A stretch of DNA of 37,280 bases from Brevundimonas sp. UBA5866 (GCF_002432125.1 NZ_DJFS01000045.1:1-37280); one strand, 5' to 3'. Positions 1 through 7,928 are shown, counted from the first letter of the stretch. Notes: a model not told the origin generated them from the letters alone. Made by a program: numbers and translations.

Positions 1-239
1 GTTGCTGCAGCAGCGGCTGCCGCTGCCTTGGTTGCGCTCGGACGAGCCGTGCGGAAAGTCGTGCGTGCCGGTTGCGACGGTGCCGCGCGGCCCGAAAGGC
101 CCAGACGGTGCACCTTGCCGATCACGGCGTTGCGGGTCACACCGCCGCCCAGTGCCTTGGCGATCTGGGAGGCCGATTGACCTTCAAGCCACAGTTTCTT
201 CAGAGCGCCTACGCGATCTTCGGTCCAGCCTGCGTTCAT
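1..239 (-). CDS. gcrA: Cell-cycle regulator GcrA, N-terminal part (cut by window edge)
   Basis: This is the first 79 codons of a gene read leftwards out of the window, starting at an ATG at 239. The translation begins MNAGWTEDRVGALKKLWLEG and continues with SASQIAKALGG and TRNAVIGKVHRLGLSG. That is the small helix-turn-helix DNA-binding domain of the GcrA family (residues about 4-50). A Pro/Ala-rich linker follows. In Caulobacter GcrA is a sigma70 cofactor that activates promoters carrying CcrM-methylated GANTC sites, including genes of polar and cell-division functions. The domain match is seen in sequence; the cell-cycle role is family knowledge. The residues AKALGGGVTRNAV contain one more glycine than I recall for Caulobacter. 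The C-terminal RNA-polymerase-binding part lies outside the window. Confidence 0.93.
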   Translation of the reverse strand, partial: MNAGWTEDRVGALKKLWLEGQSASQIAKALGGGVTRNAVIGKVHRLGLSGRAAPSQPARTTFRTARPSATKAAAAAAAA

Positions 240-472
240 GCCACCCTCCAAGGGAAGTCGGATTCAATATCTTGTGTCGGAGGGCCGTAATTAGCGCTCC
301 TGATTGGCGCCAATCGTAATTCACTGGTTAAAACACGCAATATGTGGAGATTCGGCTGTCCACAGAAACCAGATGTTGTATGGTTAATGTCCCGTTTTGA
401 CTCACTTTATTTAGTGTTCGTCTAACAACGGATATCTTGCGTAACAGCCTGACTGTGCGCATTTGGGCGATT
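240..472. promoter_or_regulatory. Divergent control region between gcrA and the ABC permease
   Basis: This 233-base, comparatively AT-rich spacer holds several candidate signals. GANTC (CcrM) sites lie at 261-265 (GATTC) and 349-353 (GATTC). CtrA-like half-sites TTAACC read on the minus strand at 326-331 and 382-387. Two degenerate DnaA-box-like 9-mers (7 of 9 to TTATCCACA) lie at 344-352 (minus strand) and 356-364. A perfect 14-base palindrome lies at 302-315. On the plus strand TTGACT (397-402) followed 18 bases later by TCTAAC (421-426) could be the permease promoter. In Caulobacter gcrA is known to be activated by DnaA and repressed by CtrA, so the combination makes sense, but all sites are short and assigned by eye. 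Confidence 0.5.
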
Positions 473-1300
473 ATGACCATGCAGAACCCGTCAGAACCGA
501 CCGTTTCCACCCTTCACCAGCCGCGCCGTCACAGCGGACTGAACTGGGTGGGTATGCGCACGCTTTACCTGCGCGAAGTGCGCCGCTTCTGGAAGGTGGG
601 TGCCCAGACGGTCGCGGCCCCTGTCGTCACGACGCTGCTGTACATGATGGTGTTCGTGGTCGCGCTTCAGGGCGCGCGTCCGCCGCTGCACGGCACGCCC
701 TTTGCCGAGTTCGTGGCACCGGGGCTGATCATGATGGCCATCTTGCAGAACGCTTTCGCCAACGCCTCGTCCAGCCTGATCCAGGCCAAGATCATGGGCA
801 CGGCGACCGACTTCCTGACCCCGCCGCTCAGCCCGCTGGAACTGACCATCGGTTTCAGCCTGGGTGCCGCGACGCGCGGTATAGTGGTGGGTCTGGTGAC
901 GGCGATCTGTGTCCTGCCGTTTGCCAAGCTGGGCATCAGCAACATCCTGCTGATCGTCTGGTTCGGCCTGATGTCGTCGCTGCTGATGGGTATGGTCGGC
1001 GTGCTGGCCGGTCTGTGGTCTGAGAAGTTCGACCATCTTTCGGCGGTCCAGAACTTTGTCGTCATGCCTATGACCTTCCTGTCGGGCACCTTCTATCTGG
1101 TCGACAACCTGCCCGCGCCGTTTGACACCATCAGCCACTTCAACCCGTTCTTCTATCTGATCGACGGTTTCCGCGCGGGCTTCATCGGCAATGCCGAGAG
1201 CAATCTGATGGTCGGTGTCGCCATCAGCGGCATCCTGACGGTGGTGCTGGGCGTGATCTGCTGGATGGTGTTCAAGTCGGGCTGGCGTCTCAAGAGTTGA
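473..1300 (+). CDS. ABC-2 type transporter permease
   Basis: This is a 275-residue integral membrane protein with about six hydrophobic segments, beginning near residue 35. Its layout is that of an ABC-2 permease (YadH/NodJ-like): a conserved amphipathic N-terminus (TLYLREVRRFWKVG), a glycine-rich middle helix pair, and the family segment MPMTFLSGTFYLVDNLP near residues 190-206, followed by FNPFFYLIDGFRAGF. Such permeases form exporters with a separate ATPase, and none is encoded in this window, so the partner must be elsewhere. I start at ATG 473 (MTMQNP); the upstream in-frame extension to 437 has no initiation signal and crosses the regulatory region. The substrate is unknown; polysaccharide, lipid or drug export are all possible for the family. 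Confidence 0.85.
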   Translation: MTMQNPSEPTVSTLHQPRRHSGLNWVGMRTLYLREVRRFWKVGAQTVAAPVVTTLLYMMVFVVALQGARPPLHGTPFAEFVAPGLIMMAILQNAFANASSSLIQAKIMGTATDFLTPPLSPLELTIGFSLGAATRGIVVGLVTAICVLPFAKLGISNILLIVWFGLMSSLLMGMVGVLAGLWSEKFDHLSAVQNFVVMPMTFLSGTFYLVDNLPAPFDTISHFNPFFYLIDGFRAGFIGNAESNLMVGVAISGILTVVLGVICWMVFKSGWRLKS

Positions 1301-1355
1301 GACGCTAGCTATCTTACTGTTGCCGAGACGCGGTAACATACAGGGGAGATATGAT

Positions 1356-2279
1356 ATGTTGCTGCGTTCCGCGCTCGCGGGTTGTGCCGCTCTCGCGTTG
1401 ATTGCCTCGGCCCAGTTGGCCCATGCAGAGACTTCGGCCGCGGGACAGGCGATAGAAAACGCTGCCCGCGCTCTGATCAAAACCTCCAACGCCGAGCGTC
1501 TGGAGGTGCTCAAGATCCAGCTATCCGAAGCGGGTATCGAATATACTCTTCAGACCTTTGAAGGCGGTAACCGCCAGACGGGGGCGATGGCGGGCACGAA
1601 CATCGTCCTGACCTTCGGTGAGGGCCAGAAAGATCTGGTCATGACGGCCCACTATGACGCGGTTGTGCTGCGATCGGGGGGCTTCTCGCACGGCGTTGTG
1701 GACAATGCTGGCGGCACACTGGCCGTGGTGGAGGCGGCCAAGGCGCTCAAGGCCCATGCCGCGCACCTTAACCACCGCATCGTTGTGGTTCTGACCGATC
1801 AGGAAGAGCTGGGTCTGATCGGCGCTTCCAAATGGCTGGAGCAGGCAGACAGGACCCGTATCAATGCGGTCGTGAACGTTGATGTGGCTGCCTATGGCCG
1901 CACCGTCATGTTCGGTTTGAACAACGGCGAGCAGTCTGCCGGATTGGTCCGCATCCTGAGTACCCAATGCGCCGTGACGGCCACCGACTGCGAAGCCTTC
2001 CCGGTCTACCCGCCCAGCGATGACCGCGTGTTCAGCCGCGCCGGTATTCCGGTGCTGTCCTTGGGCATCCAGAACGCCATCGGTGCCCGCCAGATGTGGC
2101 TGGCCTTCAACGGTGGCGAGGATAACGGACTGCGCGAAGGTTTCGTGCCGGATGTTTTCCAGAACATCCACACCGATCAGGATACGATCGACAAGCTCAA
2201 GGGCGATGATGTCGCGGCTTTCTCGGAGTTCCTGACGGCTCTTGTCCGGCAGATCGACACCGAACTGGGACCGCGCTGA
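1356..2279 (+). CDS. Secreted M28-family zinc aminopeptidase
   Basis: This is a 307-residue protein starting at ATG 1356, eight bases after a strong AGGGGAG ribosome site. It has a Sec signal peptide (MLLRSALAGCAALALIASAQ followed by LAHA) cleaved near residue 24, so it acts in the periplasm or outside. The co-catalytic zinc ligands of family M28 can be followed in order: TAHYDAV (His and Asp), VVDNAGG (Asp), TDQEELGL (the Glu-Glu pair), NVDVAAYG (Asp) and NIHTDQDT (His). It should remove N-terminal amino acids from peptides. Substrate preference cannot be read from the sequence. The gene is preceded by the ABC permease with a 55-base gap and could share its transcript. Confidence 0.88.
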   Translation: MLLRSALAGCAALALIASAQLAHAETSAAGQAIENAARALIKTSNAERLEVLKIQLSEAGIEYTLQTFEGGNRQTGAMAGTNIVLTFGEGQKDLVMTAHYDAVVLRSGGFSHGVVDNAGGTLAVVEAAKALKAHAAHLNHRIVVVLTDQEELGLIGASKWLEQADRTRINAVVNVDVAAYGRTVMFGLNNGEQSAGLVRILSTQCAVTATDCEAFPVYPPSDDRVFSRAGIPVLSLGIQNAIGARQMWLAFNGGEDNGLREGFVPDVFQNIHTDQDTIDKLKGDDVAAFSEFLTALVRQIDTELGPR

Positions 2280-2375
2280 CGTCGGTATGTGGGAACCTAC
2301 AAAACCTGCATGCCTTCTGCTGCGGGTGTTGACTACGGTTCCCCTTCATCGGACAAGGCTAACACCCTTTTCAAG

Positions 2376-2403
2376 CGGTCCCGTCGCACCCTCGACGGGA
2401 CCG
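2376..2403 (+). other. Strong hairpin 22 bases upstream of argD
   Basis: Two perfect 11-base arms (2376-2386 and 2393-2403) enclose the loop CACCCT. The sequence after it is TCTCTCATTTC, pyrimidine-rich but without an uninterrupted T-run. It could end transcription of the M28 gene, act as an attenuator or RNA-stability element in the argD leader, or both. The argD ribosome site (CAGGAGC) begins only about 10 bases after the 3' arm. Confidence 0.6.
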
Positions 2404-2425
2404 TCTCTCATTTCAGGAGCTTGCC

Positions 2426-3616
2426 GTGTCCGGTCATCTGATGGGCGTTTACAATCGTGCACCGCTGGAAGTGGAGCGCGGCCAGGGTGTGCGACTGTGG
2501 GCCAAGGACGGTACCGAATATCTGGATTGCGTTTCCGGTATCTCGACCAATGCTCTGGGCCACGCCCATCCCAAGCTGATTGAAGCTCTGAAGACGCAGG
2601 CCGACAAGCTGTGGCACGTCTCGAACATCTACCGCATCCCGGGCCAGGACGAACTGGCCGACATGCTGTGCGAGAAGTCGTTCGCCGATGTGGTGTTCTT
2701 TGCCAACTCCGGCACCGAGGCCGTGGAATGCGCGATCAAGACCGCGCGCAAATACCACCACGCCAAGGGCAATGTTGAGCGCATCGACATCTATGGCTTC
2801 GACGGCTCGTTCCACGGCCGTACCTATGGCGGCATCAACGCTGCAGCCAACCCGAACTACACCGAGGGCTTCGGCCCGCCGATGCAGGGCTTCTTCCAGC
2901 TGAAGTGGGGCGACAAGGACGCCCTGACCAAGGCGTTTGAATCCCCGACGACCGCCGCCATCATCCTCGAGCCGGTCCAGGGCGAGGGCGGCTGCCGCGC
3001 CACGCCGGAAGAGGACCTGCGCTGGATGCGCGAGATGGCCGACAAGAACGGCGTCCTGATCATCTTCGACGAAGTCCAGTGCGGCATGGGCCGTACCGGC
3101 AAGCTGTGGGCCCATGAATGGGCAGGCATGACGCCGGATATCATGGCTGTGGCCAAGGCTCTGGGCGGCGGTTTCCCGATCGGGGCCTGCCTGGCCACCG
3201 CAGAAGCCGCTTCGGGCATGACCGCAGGCGCGCACGGCTCGACCTTCGGCGGCAACCCGCTGGCGATGGCTGTCGGCAAGGCGGCCTTCTCGATCATCTC
3301 GTCGGACGACATCCTGAACAACGTCAACGAGGTCGCGGGCTATCTGAAGCAGCAGTTCGCCGGTCTTCAGGAACGCTATCCGGACGTGATCGCCGAGGTG
3401 CGCGGCAAGGGCCTGCTGATGGGCCTGAAGCTGATCCCGAACAACCGCGACTTCATGGGCTGGGCCCGCGACGAGGCGCAACTGCTGGTGGCTGGTGGTG
3501 GCGACAACCTGGTGCGTATCCTCGCCCCGCTGAACATCACGCTGGACGAAGCCCGCGAGGCGGTCGAGCGTCTGGAAAAAACCTGCGAGTTCGCTCGCGC
3601 CCAAGCGTCCGCCTGA
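2426..3616 (+). CDS. argD: Acetylornithine aminotransferase
   Basis: This is a 396-residue PLP enzyme of fold type I, class III. It converts N-acetylglutamate semialdehyde to acetylornithine in arginine synthesis and may also act in lysine (succinyl-DAP) synthesis, as ArgD does in other bacteria. The phosphate-binding NSGTEAVE is near residues 94-101, EPVQGEGG at 182-189, DEVQCGMGRTG at 215-225, and the Schiff-base lysine is K244 in AVAKALGGG. The start is a GTG at 2426 behind AGGAGC; an upstream alternative is not needed because the N-terminus already matches the family length. It is followed 35 bases later by argF, the usual alphaproteobacterial argD-argF order, so the two probably share a transcript. 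Confidence 0.95.
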   Translation: MSGHLMGVYNRAPLEVERGQGVRLWAKDGTEYLDCVSGISTNALGHAHPKLIEALKTQADKLWHVSNIYRIPGQDELADMLCEKSFADVVFFANSGTEAVECAIKTARKYHHAKGNVERIDIYGFDGSFHGRTYGGINAAANPNYTEGFGPPMQGFFQLKWGDKDALTKAFESPTTAAIILEPVQGEGGCRATPEEDLRWMREMADKNGVLIIFDEVQCGMGRTGKLWAHEWAGMTPDIMAVAKALGGGFPIGACLATAEAASGMTAGAHGSTFGGNPLAMAVGKAAFSIISSDDILNNVNEVAGYLKQQFAGLQERYPDVIAEVRGKGLLMGLKLIPNNRDFMGWARDEAQLLVAGGGDNLVRILAPLNITLDEAREAVERLEKTCEFARAQASA

Positions 3617-3651
3617 TCGCGGCGACCGTAGTCAGTTATACGGAGACCAAG

Positions 3652-4566
3652 ATGGTCCGCCACTTCCTCGACATCCACCGCCTGTCCGCCGAAGACCTGC
3701 GCGGCATTCTGGATGACGCCCACGCCCGCAAACAGGCCCGCAAGGGCTGGCCCAAGGGCAAGGTCGATGCCGATGCGCCTGCAAAGGACCGCGTTCTGGC
3801 GATGATCTTCGAGAAGAACTCGACCCGTACGCGCTTCAGCTTTGATGCCGCGATCCGCCAGCTGGGCGGCCAGGGCATCATCGCCAATGCGTCGGACATG
3901 CAGCTGGGCCGCGGCGAGCCGATCGAGGACACCGCCAAGGTCCTGTCGCGGATGGTCGATGCCGTGATGATCCGCGCCAACGACCATGAGGACGTCGAGC
4001 GCTTCGCCCGCGTATGCAACGTGCCGGTCATCAACGCCCTGACCGACCGTTCGCACCCGTGCCAGATTCTGGCCGACCTGCTGACGATCGAAGAGCATCT
4101 GGGCAATGTCGCGGGCAAGACGATTGCTTGGGTGGGTGACGGCAACAATGTCTGCCACAGCTTCATGCACGCGGCACCCAAGTTCGGCTTCAAGCTGCGC
4201 GTGGCCTGTCCGGCGGAATACCACCCCGACCTGCGCGATCTCGAAAAGGGCGGCGAGCATGTCTTCCTGACCAGCGATCCGGCCGAGGCCGTAAAGGGTG
4301 CCGACGTCGTCGTGACCGACACCTGGGTGTCGATGGGCGACAAGGACTATGAGGCCCGCCTTGCGGCGTTCGAGCCCTACACGGTCGATCAATCGCTGAT
4401 GGATCAGGCCAATGACGGCGCGGTCTTCCTGCACTGCCTGCCCGCCCACCGCGGGGAGGAAGTCACCGACGAGGTCATCGATGGTCCGCAGTCGCTGATC
4501 TTCGACGAGGCTGAAAACCGCATCCACGCCCAGAAGTCGGTTCTGGCATGGTGCTTCGCCGGCTAG
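3652..4566 (+). CDS. argF: Ornithine carbamoyltransferase
   Basis: This is a 304-residue enzyme that joins carbamoyl phosphate and ornithine to give citrulline. The carbamoyl-phosphate motif STRTRFSFD lies at about residues 57-65, HPCQ at about 129-132, and the ornithine-binding HCLPAHRGEEV in the C-terminal half. Length and motifs match the anabolic enzyme. ATG 3652 is taken as the start because the encoded N-terminus (MVRHFLDIHRLSAEDL) is typical of the family; the open frame upstream only shadows argD. The gene ends at a clear intrinsic terminator 26 bases downstream. Confidence 0.96.
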   Translation: MVRHFLDIHRLSAEDLRGILDDAHARKQARKGWPKGKVDADAPAKDRVLAMIFEKNSTRTRFSFDAAIRQLGGQGIIANASDMQLGRGEPIEDTAKVLSRMVDAVMIRANDHEDVERFARVCNVPVINALTDRSHPCQILADLLTIEEHLGNVAGKTIAWVGDGNNVCHSFMHAAPKFGFKLRVACPAEYHPDLRDLEKGGEHVFLTSDPAEAVKGADVVVTDTWVSMGDKDYEARLAAFEPYTVDQSLMDQANDGAVFLHCLPAHRGEEVTDEVIDGPQSLIFDEAENRIHAQKSVLAWCFAG

Positions 4567-4592
4567 GGCAAGCTTTCAAGCAATGGATCGAG

Positions 4593-4623
4593 GGCCGGAG
4601 GGGAAACCTTCCGGCCTTTTTTC
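4593..4623. terminator. Intrinsic terminator after argF
   Basis: GGCCGGAGGGG, loop AAA, CCTTCCGGCC is followed by six T's. It lies between the convergent argF and the small minus-strand gene, so it may serve both, although the T-run favours the plus strand. Confidence 0.85.
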
Positions 4624-4629
4624 TTGCGG

Positions 4630-4845
4630 TCAGTAAGCGGGCGGTTGGGGGCCTGCACCGAACAGTCCTGCCAGATGTATCAGCAGCAGCATGGTCAGTG
4701 CGGCGCACAGCAGCATCAGAAAGCGCCACGGCATCATGCGCGGTGTGCTGCGCTTCAGATCCAGCGGCTGGGCACCGCGCCATGCGCAGATGCCACCGAA
4801 GACAATGCTGAAGACCAGAAGGATCAGGGTCGTGGACAAGCTCAT
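4630..4845 (-). CDS. Small two-helix membrane protein, conserved hypothetical
   Basis: This is a 71-residue protein starting at ATG 4845 (MSLSTTLILLVFSIVFGGIC). It has two hydrophobic segments (about residues 4-21 and 42-63), separated by a basic stretch RSTPRMMPWRFLML. The pattern of a short helix, a charged turn with TPR-x-x-PWR, and a second Leu-rich helix ending IHLAGLFG resembles a small uncharacterised membrane family I recall from Alphaproteobacteria. I cannot name it or assign a function. No strong ribosome site is seen before 4845. It faces argF tail to tail and is divergent from the PodJ-like gene. Confidence 0.65.
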   Translation of the reverse strand: MSLSTTLILLVFSIVFGGICAWRGAQPLDLKRSTPRMMPWRFLMLLCAALTMLLLIHLAGLFGAGPQPPAY

Positions 4846-5055
4846 GGTCACTGAGTTGGGCGAACAAATTTCTTTATGCAAGTCCCCAGTTGTGGGGCTG
4901 GCAAATCAGCAACCTTCTGTTAACCAAGGCGAGTACCGCTGCGCTCGGGTTGTCCGGCGTGGAAGGGGTTGGTGTCCAGATATTGTGGTTATCGGAATGT
5001 TTACACGCAAAATGTGGGCAGTTACCGTTGCCATACTGGGGCGGGAGACGAATCA

Positions 5056-7809
5056 GTGAGCGCAACGGCGCCTTGGAGCGTGAAGGGAATTGATCCCAAA
5101 GCCCGCGAGATCGCCAAGGATCTGGCGCGCCGTTCGGGCATGACGCTGGGCGAGTGGCTCAATTCCATGATCATGGACGGGCCGGACGACGACGGTGTTA
5201 CGCCCCTTCCCCGCCGCAACGCTGTACCCGAGCCATATGACCGTCGCTCGCGCCAGCGCCGCCTTGATGATGCCTACGAAGACCAGGGCGACAATGCCGG
5301 ACTGACGGCGATTGTCACCGAACTGGCGGAACGCCTTGAAGAAGCCGAGCGTCGCTCGACCTCTGCGATCCAGGGTATTGACCAGGCTGTCGCCAGCCTG
5401 ATGCGCCGGATGGATTCCGTCCGCGACCAGGATAGCCAGCGCGAACGCCGCCTTGACGACATGGCCCGCGAACTGCGCGACGGTCATCAGCGGCTCAAGT
5501 CGCTGGAAGCCCGCGATCCGGCATCGGGCGATGACCTGCGCCTGCGTCTGGACCGCGCCGAGGATGCCACACGTCTGGCCCTTCAGGGACTGGAGCGTTC
5601 GTTCGCTGCACTGGATCAGCGTTTCGGGGCATTGGAAAACCGTTCCGCCCCGGATGGACGTCAACTGACGGCGCTGGCCGAAAGCCTCGGCCGCCAGATC
5701 GAAGCCAACCGTCAGGATATGCTGCGCCGTCTGGCGGAGTTGGGTGACAGAGCCCGCCTCGCCCGTGTGGAACAGACCCTTGATACACTGGTCCGCCAGA
5801 CGGCTGCTGCAGAGCAGAAGTCTGCCCGCGCTGTCGAGGCGATGGGCCATGAGATCATGCGCATCGCCCAGAATATGAACGGGCGTATGCAGGCGGTCGA
5901 GCAGGCCTCCAACGCAAGCTCCCTCGATCAGCGGCTGGCCGAACTGGGCCGCGTACTGGATGAGAAGCTGGACCGCGAAATCGCGCGTCACGCCGAAACG
6001 GTCGATAGCCGTCTCAACCGCCAGGAAGACCAGCATGCTCTGGCGCTGGAGCGGTTGGGTGGCGAGATCACACGTATTTCCGACCGTCTGTCGGAGCGTA
6101 TCTCCCAGACCGAGCGTCGCTCGTCTCAAGCCATCGAAGATATCGGTCGCCGTCTGGCCGAGAGCAGCGAAAAGCTGGAGCGTCGCTCCGAGGATGTCTC
6201 GGGTGAAATGGCGGAGCGTATCCGCCAGAGCGAGGAGCGCACCCGCCGCCTGCTGGAAGAGGCCAAGGAAGTTCGCGCCCGCCGCGAGGCCGCGGCACAG
6301 CATGCTGCGCCGCGCCTGACTTCGGCGGCACCGCCCGCAACCGATTTCGACGATGTGCCGGAATTTGTGTCCGAAGCCTCGCCGGCGGTTTCCCTGTTCG
6401 GCGCAGTCCCAACGGACGAGTGGTTGCCGCAGCAGGCAGAACCGAGCGACTGGCGTGCCTCGGCCCTGTCGGCCAAAGGCATGGATGCACCGCTGCCCGA
6501 TGCGCAGGCGACGCCGGGATGGGCGGACACCGTGGCCGCTGAAATGGCCGTGGAGCCTTTCCCGTCCCACGATGATATGCGCCCCTTCGGCAGCCTCGAG
6601 GATGATCTGGAAAGCGACGATCCGGTGCTGAAGGCCGGTAGCGATCAAGCCGAAGAACCGCAGGACTTTCCTTCGATCTTCGCTTCCTCTGAGCATGACG
6701 CGTTGGCCGCACGTCTGGAACAGGACGGGGCGGCTCCTGTTGGACCGACCACTGAAGAAACAGCGGCTGACGACCTGATCTTCGGTCCACCGATCCCGTC
6801 AGATCAGGAAACCGAAGCACAGGTCACGACCGGCGAAGGCAATGACTTCTTCGACGGCAGCGCTGCGGGCGACAGCGAGAACGATCGGAACGACGCGCCA
6901 TTGACGACGCGCGATGCGATCGACCAGGCCCGTGCGGCCATCGCCGACGACGATGTCGAGACCGCACCGCGCAAGACGTTCGGCCTGTCCAAACTGCGCA
7001 AGAAGGGCGGCACCTCTGCCCTTCAGCAGAAACTGGACCGCAAGGCCGCACGCGACGGCTCCACCTTCGGGCAGGCGCTCAAGGTTTCGGCCCTTGCCAT
7101 GCTGGTGGTCGGCGGTGGTGGCTATGGCACGCTGAAGCTGCTCAAGGATCAGGATATCGCGCTCGACTTCGGTCAGGCTCCGGCCAAGGCACAGCAGCCG
7201 GCACAACCGATGGCGGCACTGGCACTGGATATGGCACCGACTGATGCTGTGCCCTCCCAGGATGTGGCCTCTACCGAGGGCGCGGCCATTTTTGCCCGTG
7301 CTGTGACCCTGATCGAAAACGGGGACCCTACGGGTCTGGAGCCGATGCGCCGCGCCGCAGAGCTGGGCTATGTTCCGGCGCAAATGCGCCTTGCTGCCCT
7401 GTACAGCGAAGGCGGACCAGGCATCGAACCCGACGCCGTAGAAGCGCGTGAGTGGGTGCGCCGTGCGGCCGAAGCCGGTGAGCCCAAGGCCATGCAGCAC
7501 TACGCGACCCAGCTGTATGATGGCACGGGTGGCGAGCGTGACGAAAAGCTGGCCCTGTACTGGATGCGCAAGTCGGCGGAAGCCGGGCGCGTCGATAGCC
7601 AGTTCAACGTCGCCCACCTCTATGAAAAGGGCGTGCGCGGTGTTCCGGCCAATAAGGTCGAGGCCTTCACCTGGTATATGATCGCGGCCCGCCGCAGCGA
7701 TCAGGAAGCCCTGAAAGCCGTACAGCGTCTGACGCCCGAACTGACCGATGCGCAGCGCAAGACAGCGCGCGAAGCGGCAGATAATTTCGCGGTTCAGCCC
7801 GTCTCCTGA
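5056..7809 (+). CDS. podJ: PodJ-like polar organizer (coiled coil, one TM, Sel1 repeats)
   Basis: This is a 917-residue protein starting at GTG 5056, eight bases after GGGAG. The N-terminus APWSVKGIDPKAREIAKDLA, then SGMTLGEWLN (residues 5-38), is the signature start of Caulobacter PodJ. Residues about 75-440 are a long heptad-rich coiled coil dominated by Glu, Arg, Leu and Gln. Residues about 440-640 are acidic and Pro/Ala-rich. A single transmembrane helix (VSALAMLVVGGGGYGTLKLL) sits at about 677-696, and three Sel1-type repeats follow in the periplasmic part (about 755-880). Caulobacter PodJ recruits polar factors such as PleC and needs its periplasmic part for pilus and holdfast functions. 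Here the protein stops about 35 residues after the last Sel1 repeat, so the peptidoglycan-binding domain of Caulobacter PodJ appears absent. A more general Sel1-repeat relative is the alternative. Confidence 0.75.
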   Translation: MSATAPWSVKGIDPKAREIAKDLARRSGMTLGEWLNSMIMDGPDDDGVTPLPRRNAVPEPYDRRSRQRRLDDAYEDQGDNAGLTAIVTELAERLEEAERRSTSAIQGIDQAVASLMRRMDSVRDQDSQRERRLDDMARELRDGHQRLKSLEARDPASGDDLRLRLDRAEDATRLALQGLERSFAALDQRFGALENRSAPDGRQLTALAESLGRQIEANRQDMLRRLAELGDRARLARVEQTLDTLVRQTAAAEQKSARAVEAMGHEIMRIAQNMNGRMQAVEQASNASSLDQRLAELGRVLDEKLDREIARHAETVDSRLNRQEDQHALALERLGGEITRISDRLSERISQTERRSSQAIEDIGRRLAESSEKLERRSEDVSGEMAERIRQSEERTRRLLEEAKEVRARREAAAQHAAPRLTSAAPPATDFDDVPEFVSEASPAVSLFGAVPTDEWLPQQAEPSDWRASALSAKGMDAPLPDAQATPGWADTVAAEMAVEPFPSHDDMRPFGSLEDDLESDDPVLKAGSDQAEEPQDFPSIFASSEHDALAARLEQDGAAPVGPTTEETAADDLIFGPPIPSDQETEAQVTTGEGNDFFDGSAAGDSENDRNDAPLTTRDAIDQARAAIADDDVETAPRKTFGLSKLRKKGGTSALQQKLDRKAARDGSTFGQALKVSALAMLVVGGGGYGTLKLLKDQDIALDFGQAPAKAQQPAQPMAALALDMAPTDAVPSQDVASTEGAAIFARAVTLIENGDPTGLEPMRRAAELGYVPAQMRLAALYSEGGPGIEPDAVEAREWVRRAAEAGEPKAMQHYATQLYDGTGGERDEKLALYWMRKSAEAGRVDSQFNVAHLYEKGVRGVPANKVEAFTWYMIAARRSDQEALKAVQRLTPELTDAQRKTAREAADNFAVQPVS

Positions 7810-7815
7810 CGGTCC

Positions 7816-7861
7816 TTTAGTCAAGGGTAGGGGGTGGTCACTAGGCCGCCCCTTGGCTAAA
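7816..7861 (+). other. Inverted repeat between the PodJ-like gene and the TauE gene
   Basis: Arms TTTAGTCAAGGG (7816-7827) and CCCTTGGCTAAA (7850-7861) pair over 12 bases with one G-T wobble, enclosing 22 G-rich bases. It begins six bases after the upstream stop codon. No T-run follows, so it is a weak terminator candidate or a leader structure for the exporter gene. Confidence 0.5.
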
Positions 7862-7928
7862 GCCTTAGGGAGTCAAAGTGTTCAAGCGGCACTGCCTGCC
7901 GTCCCTTGCTTAACCGAAGGCGCGTACA

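Noticed and set aside
2329..2365. A promoter TTGACT...GCTAACAC before argD
   Set aside because: The spacing between the two boxes is 23 bases, well outside the range used by the housekeeping sigma factor of this group.
2287..2375. A possible leader peptide before argD beginning MWEPTKPACLLL
   Set aside because: It has no run of arginine codons, no ribosome site and no stop before the argD start region, so it does not resemble an arginine attenuator peptide.
2408..3604. A 398-residue open frame opposite argD
   Set aside because: Same cause: it is antisense to a clear aminotransferase gene and has no recognisable motif or start signal.
4884..4897. Small hairpin CCCCA-GTTG-TGGGG upstream of the PodJ-like gene
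   Set aside because: The stem is only five bases, expected often in GC-rich DNA, with no T-run or conserved context.
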